Shown piece after piece: positions 55,301-61,300 of a stretch of DNA of 64,000 nucleotides. Position 1 is the first letter of the stretch; every line of letters starts with the position of its first letter. The position numbers and the translations under genes were made by a program. The stretch comes from Serratia silvae (lineage in GTDB: Bacteria; Pseudomonadota; Gammaproteobacteria; Enterobacterales; Enterobacteriaceae). The stretch covers positions 372,001-436,000 of the forward strand of contig NZ_JAGQDC010000001.1 of assembly GCF_023282985.1 (NCBI RefSeq). The letters run 5' to 3'. Under the pieces are notes generated by a model that saw only the letters and a list, made by a program, of their open reading frames with translations, was not told where the DNA came from and made no database searches.

Positions 55301-58300
55301 CCCGGCAATGACGCCGACGGTGAGGGTCGGAGCGATCTTATCGACCACGACGGTGCCACTCAGGGTGTTGCTGTTGCCCGCAGCATCGGTGACCACGACG
55401 TTGAGCAATGGCGTCCCATCTGGCAATGCCTGCAGATCGCCAACCGGAACGGTGACGCTCCAGTTGCCGCTACCGTCCACGGTGCCGGTGTAGGTTTTAT
55501 CCCCAAGGGTCACGGTGACGGTTTGCCCCGGCGTGGTGATGCCGGTGGAGCCGGTGATGGTCTGCGGCTGGCCCGCTTCCGTACCGTTCAGGATGCCATC
55601 GCCAAACGGCGTGTTCAGGGTGGCGTCTGGCAGGTTATGGATAAACACGCCCAAGGTATGGCTGCTGCTGACCGGATTACCGGCCTGGTCGACAGCGGAA
55701 ACGCTCAGGTTGATATTGCCGTCTGCCAACAGCGCCAGATCGGCCGGTGGTACCTGTACGTTCCAGGAACCGTCCGCCAGCGTAATGCCGGTGTAGGTTT
55801 TACCGTTCAGCGTCACGGTCACGCTTGCGCCGGTAGCCAGGTTGAGGCTGCTGCCGTTGATAGTTAATGGCAGCAGGCTTTCGGCCAGGTTCAGCTTATC
55901 GTCACCGGCAATCACGTCGATGGCGATGCCGCTCAGGGCCGTATTGACCACCACGTTATGCGTTGCCGTGGCTGGGTTGCCGGAGGTATCGCTAACGCTG
56001 ACGCTAATGGTGCTGTTGCCCTGAGCCAGTTGGCCCAGATCGGCGGCGGATACGCTGGTGCTCCAGGTACCGTCTGCCTGCACGGTAGCGGTGTAGGTTT
56101 TGCCATTCAGCGTGATGGTCACCAACTGGCCCGCTTCCACGTGGGTGGTAGTGCCGCTCAGCGTCTGGCTGGTTTTCACCTCTGCGCCGTCGATAATATC
56201 GTTACCGGCAAACACATTGATGCTCAGGGTTGGCAGGTCCAGCGGATTGGCGTCGATTGTCACGGTATGGGTGACGGTGGTGGTGTTGCCCGCCGCATCG
56301 CTCAAGGTGGTGGTTAATGGATAACTACCATCGCCAATTGCTTGTAGATCGGCGCTTGGGATGGTGGCACTCCAGGTGCCGTCGTTGGCAACTACCCCGG
56401 TATAGGACTTACCGTTGAGGGTCACCGTGACGGTACGCCCGGCATCGCCGATGGAAGCGGTGCCGGAAACCACCTGGTCGCTGAGGCTTTCCAGGGCGTT
56501 AACCTTGTCATCCCCGGCAAACGGCTTGACCGCCAGGGTTGGTGGCACCAGGTCGACCTGCGCCGTAGTGCTGCCAGGCACGCTGTTACCCGCGGAATCC
56601 GTCGCGGATACGCTGATGGTATTGCTGCCCGCTGGCAGGTTTTGCAGATCGGCCGATGGGATGGAAACGCTCCAGTTGCCGCTGCCATCCACGGTTGCGG
56701 TATAGGTTTTGCCACCCAGAGTGACGATCACGCTTTGTCCTGCACCAGGGATGCCTGTGCTGCCACTCAGCAGTTGCGCAGTGGCTGCCTCCGCCTGGTT
56801 GAGGAAACCATCGCCAAACGGCTGATTGATGGTTGGTGCCGGCAGGGTATGGATATGCACATCCAACGAATGGCTGTCGCTGACCGGATCGACACCTGGG
56901 TTGGAGACGCTAGCAGTGACCGTTGTCAGGCCGTCTTGTAGCGCCAACAGGTCGGTGCTGTTAACCGATACGCTCCAACTGCCATTGGCCAGCACGACGC
57001 CAGTGTAGGTCTTGCCGTTCAAGGTTACGGTAACGGTTTGGCCAGCGTTCACATTGACCGTGGTTCCGCTGATGGTCAGCGGTTGTGAGGCTTCGGTCAG
57101 GTTTAGTTGATCGTCACCGGCAATCAGGTTAATGGCGATGCTTTCCACCGCCGTATCAACATTGATGGTATGGCTGCCGGTGGCCGGGTTGCCTGCCTGA
57201 TCGCTGACGCTGGCGGTAATGGTAGCCTGGCCGTTGGCCAGCAACGCCATATCCGCTGCCGGAACGTTAACGCTCCAGCCGCCGCCTACCTGCACGGTGG
57301 CAAAGTAGGTTTTGCCGTTCAGGGTGAGCGTCACGGTCTGGCCGGCTTCGACATTGGTGGTGGTACCGGACAAGGCCTGGGTGACCAGCGCCTCGGCTCC
57401 GTTAACGATATCGTCCCCGGCGAATGCGCCAATGCTCAGCGTTGGCAGGTTGGCCGGGTTGGCATCGACGTTGAGGCTGTGGGTGACGCTGGTGCTGTTG
57501 CCAGCTGCGTCGGTGAGGGTAGCGACCAGATCGTGACTACCGTCGGTAAGCGCTTGCAGATCGGCGGCAGGCAGGCTGGTGCTCCACGAACCATCCGGTT
57601 GCACTACGGCGGTGTAGGTTTTGCCGTTCAGCGTCAGGGTCACGGTGCGGCCTGCATCTGCCAGCGAGGCGGTGCCGGATACGCTTTGCGCCACTAACAC
57701 TTCGGCGGCGTTCAACACATCATCCCCGGCAACAAGACCCACGGTGAGGGTTGGTGCAGTTGCATCGACGGTAACGGTCGTGTTCAGCGTATTGCTGTTG
57801 CCGGCGGCATCGGAGACCACCACTGACAAGGCTGGTGTGCCGTCTGGCAACGCTTGCAGATCGGCACTTGGCAGCGTGACGCTCCAGTTACCACTGCCAT
57901 CCACGGTGCCGGTATAGGTTTTACCGCCCAGGGTGACAGTGACGGTCTGGCCTGGCGTGGTGATGCCGGTGGAGCCTGTAATGGTCTGCGGTTGACCCGC
58001 TTCCGTGCCGTTCAGAATGCCATCGCCAAACGGCGTGTTCAGGGTGGCAGTTGGCAGACTATGGATAAACACGCCCAGATCGTGGCTGCCGCTGACCGGG
58101 TTACCGGCCTGATCGGTGGCAGTGGCGGTCACGGTAGCGGTGCCGTCGGCCAGCAATGCCAGATCGGCGGCGGGCACGGAAACGCTCCAGGAGCCGTCTG
58201 CCAGGGTGGTGCCGGTGTAGGTTTTCCCGTTCAAGGTCACGGTCACCGTAGCCCCGACGGCCAGATTGGTGCTGCTACCGCTGATTGCCAGCGGCAGCAG

Positions 58301-61300
58301 GCTTTCAGCCAGGTTGAGTTTATCATCACCGGCAATCACGGCAATCGACAGGCCGCTCAGGCTGGTGTCGACGGTCACGTCATGGCTGGCGCTGGCCGGG
58401 TTACCGGCGCTGTCGCTGACGGTGGCGGTAATGGTGGTCTGGCCGTTAGCCAACAGGGCCAGGTCGGCAGCCGGTACGCTGGTGCTCCAGGAACCATCGA
58501 CCAGCACGGTGGCGCTGTAGGTTTTGCCGTTCAGCGTGATGGTGACGGTCTGGCCCGCTTCCACCTGCGTAGTGGTGCCGGACAGGGTTTGGGCGGTTTG
58601 CACTTCTGCGCCGTCGATAACGTCGTTACCAGCAAACACGCCGATGCTGACGGTTGGCAGGTTGGCCGGGTTGGCATCGACATTGAGGCTATGGGTGACG
58701 CTGGTACTGTTACCCGCAGTATCGGTGAGGGTAGCGACCAGATCGTGACTACCGTCGGTGAGCGCTTGCAGATCGGCAGCGGGCACGCTGGTGCTCCAAC
58801 TACCATCCGGTTGCACCACGGCGGTGTAGGTCTTGCCGTTCAGCGTCAGGGTCACGGTGCGGCCTGCATCACCAATCGAGGCGGTGCCGGACACGGTTTG
58901 GGCCACCAATACTTCGGCGGCGTTCAGCACATCATCGCCAGCAATCAAGCCCACGGTCAGGGTAGGCGCGGTCGCATCGACGGTGACCGTGGTGTTCAAT
59001 GTGTTGCTGTTGCCAGCGGCATCGGTTACCACGACGGACAAGGCCGGCGTGCCGTCTGGCAACGCTTGCAGATCGGCACTTGGCAGCGTGACGCTCCAGT
59101 TGCCGCTGCCATCCACGGTGCCGGTATAGGTTTTACCGCCCAAAGTCACGGTAACGGTTTGCCCCGGCGTGGTGATGCCGGTAGAACCCGTGATGGTCTG
59201 CGGTTGACCCGCTTCTGCGCCATTCAGAATGCCGTCGCCAAATGGCGTGTTCAGGGTGGCTTCTGGCAGGGTATGAGTAAACACGCCCAGATCGTGGCTA
59301 TCGTTGACCGGGTTACCGGCCTGATCGACGGCAGTGGCGGTCACGGTAGCGGTGCCATCGGCCAGTAACGCCAAATCAGCCGCAGGCACGGTGACGCTCC
59401 AAGAGCCGTCCGCCAGCGTAGTGCCGGTGTAGGTCTTACCGTTGAGTGTGACGGTGACGGTCGCGCCCGTAGCCAGATTGGCACTGCTGCCGTTGATGAC
59501 TAATGGCAACTGGCTTTCCGCCAGGCTGAGTTTGTCATCGCCCGCGATCACGGCGATGGACAGCCCACTGAGATCGGTATCGACGGTCACGTCATGGCTG
59601 GCGCTGGCCGGGTTACCGGCACTGTCGCTGACGGTGGCAGTAATGGTGGTCTGGCCGTTAGCCAACAGGGCCAGATCGGCGGCCGGTACGCTGGTGCTCC
59701 AGGTGCCATCGACCAGCACGGTGGCGCTGTAGGTTTTACCGTTCAGTGTGAGGGTGACGGTCTGGCCCGCTTCCACCTGCGTAGTGGTGCCGGACAGGGT
59801 TTGGGCGGTTTGTACTTCTGCGCCGTCGACAATGTCGTTACCGGCAAATACGCCGATGCTGACGGTTGGCAAGTTGGCCGGGTTGGCATCCACACCGAGG
59901 ACATGGGTAGTGCTAGTGCTGTTGCCTGCGGCATCGGTGAGGGTGGCGACCAGGTTATGGCTGCCGTCGCTGAGTGCTTGCAGATCGGCAGCGGGCACGC
60001 TGGTGCTCCAACTACCATCCGGTTGCACCACGGCGGTGTAGGTCTTGCCGTTCAGCGTCAGGGTCACGGTGCGGCCTGCATCACCAATCGAGGCGGTGCC
60101 GGAAACGGTTTGTGCCACCAGCACTTCGGCGGCGTTCAGCACATCATCCCCGGCAACCACGTTAACGGTGAGGGTTGGCGCGGTCGCATCGACGGTGACG
60201 GTGGTGTTCAGCGTGTTGCTGTTGCCTGCGGCATCCGTGACCGTGACGGACAAAGTTGGCGTACCGTCCGGCAGCGTTTGCAGGTCAGCAGAAGGTACGC
60301 TGACGCTCCAGTTGCCGCTGCCATCCACGGTGCCGGTATAGGTTTTGCCGCCCAAAGTCACGGTAACGGTTTGCCCCGGCGTGGTGATGCCGGTAGAACC
60401 CGTGATGGTCTGCGGTTGACCCGCTTCTGCGCCATTCAGAATGCCGTCGCCAAATGGCGTGTTCAGGGTGGCTTCTGGCAGGGTATGAGTAAACACGCCC
60501 AGATCGTGGCTATCGTTGACCGGGTTACCGGCCTGATCGACGGCGCTCACGGTAACGGTGGCGGTGCCATCGGCCAGTAACGCCAAATCAGCCGCAGGCA
60601 CGGTGACGCTCCAAGAACCGTCCGCCAGCGTAGTGCCGGTGTAGGTTTTACCGTTGAGTGTGACGGTGACGGTCGCGCCCGTAGCCAGATTGGCACTGCT
60701 GCCGTTGATGACTAATGGCAACTGGCTTTCCGCCAGATTGAGTTTGTCGTCACCGGCGATCACGGCGATAGACAGGCCGCTCAGGCTGGTGTCGACGGTC
60801 ACGTCATGGCTGGCGGTTGCTGGGTTACCGGCACTGTCGCTGACGGTAGCGGTAATGGTGGTCTGGCCGTTGGTTAACAGCGCCAGATCGGCAGCGGGCA
60901 CGCTGGTGCTCCAGGTGCCGTCAGTCAGCACGGTGGCAGTGTAAGTTTTGCCGTTCAGCGTGATGGTGACGGTCTGGCCCGCTTCCACCTGCGTAGTGGT
61001 GCCGGACAGGGTTTGGGCTGTCTTCACTTCAGCGCCGTCGATAACGTCGTTACCGGCAAACACGCCGATGCTGACGGTTGGCAAGTTGGCTGGGTTGGCA
61101 TCAACGTTGATGCCGTGGGTGACGCTGGTGCTGTTGCCCGCAGTATCGGTAATGGTAGCGACCAGATCATGGCTGCCGTCGCTGAGTGCTTGCAGATCGG
61201 CGGCGGGCAATGATGCACTCCACGAACCATCCGGTTGCACCACGGTGGTGTAGGTTTTACCGTTCAAGGTCAGGGTGACGGTGCGGCCTGCATCGGCGAC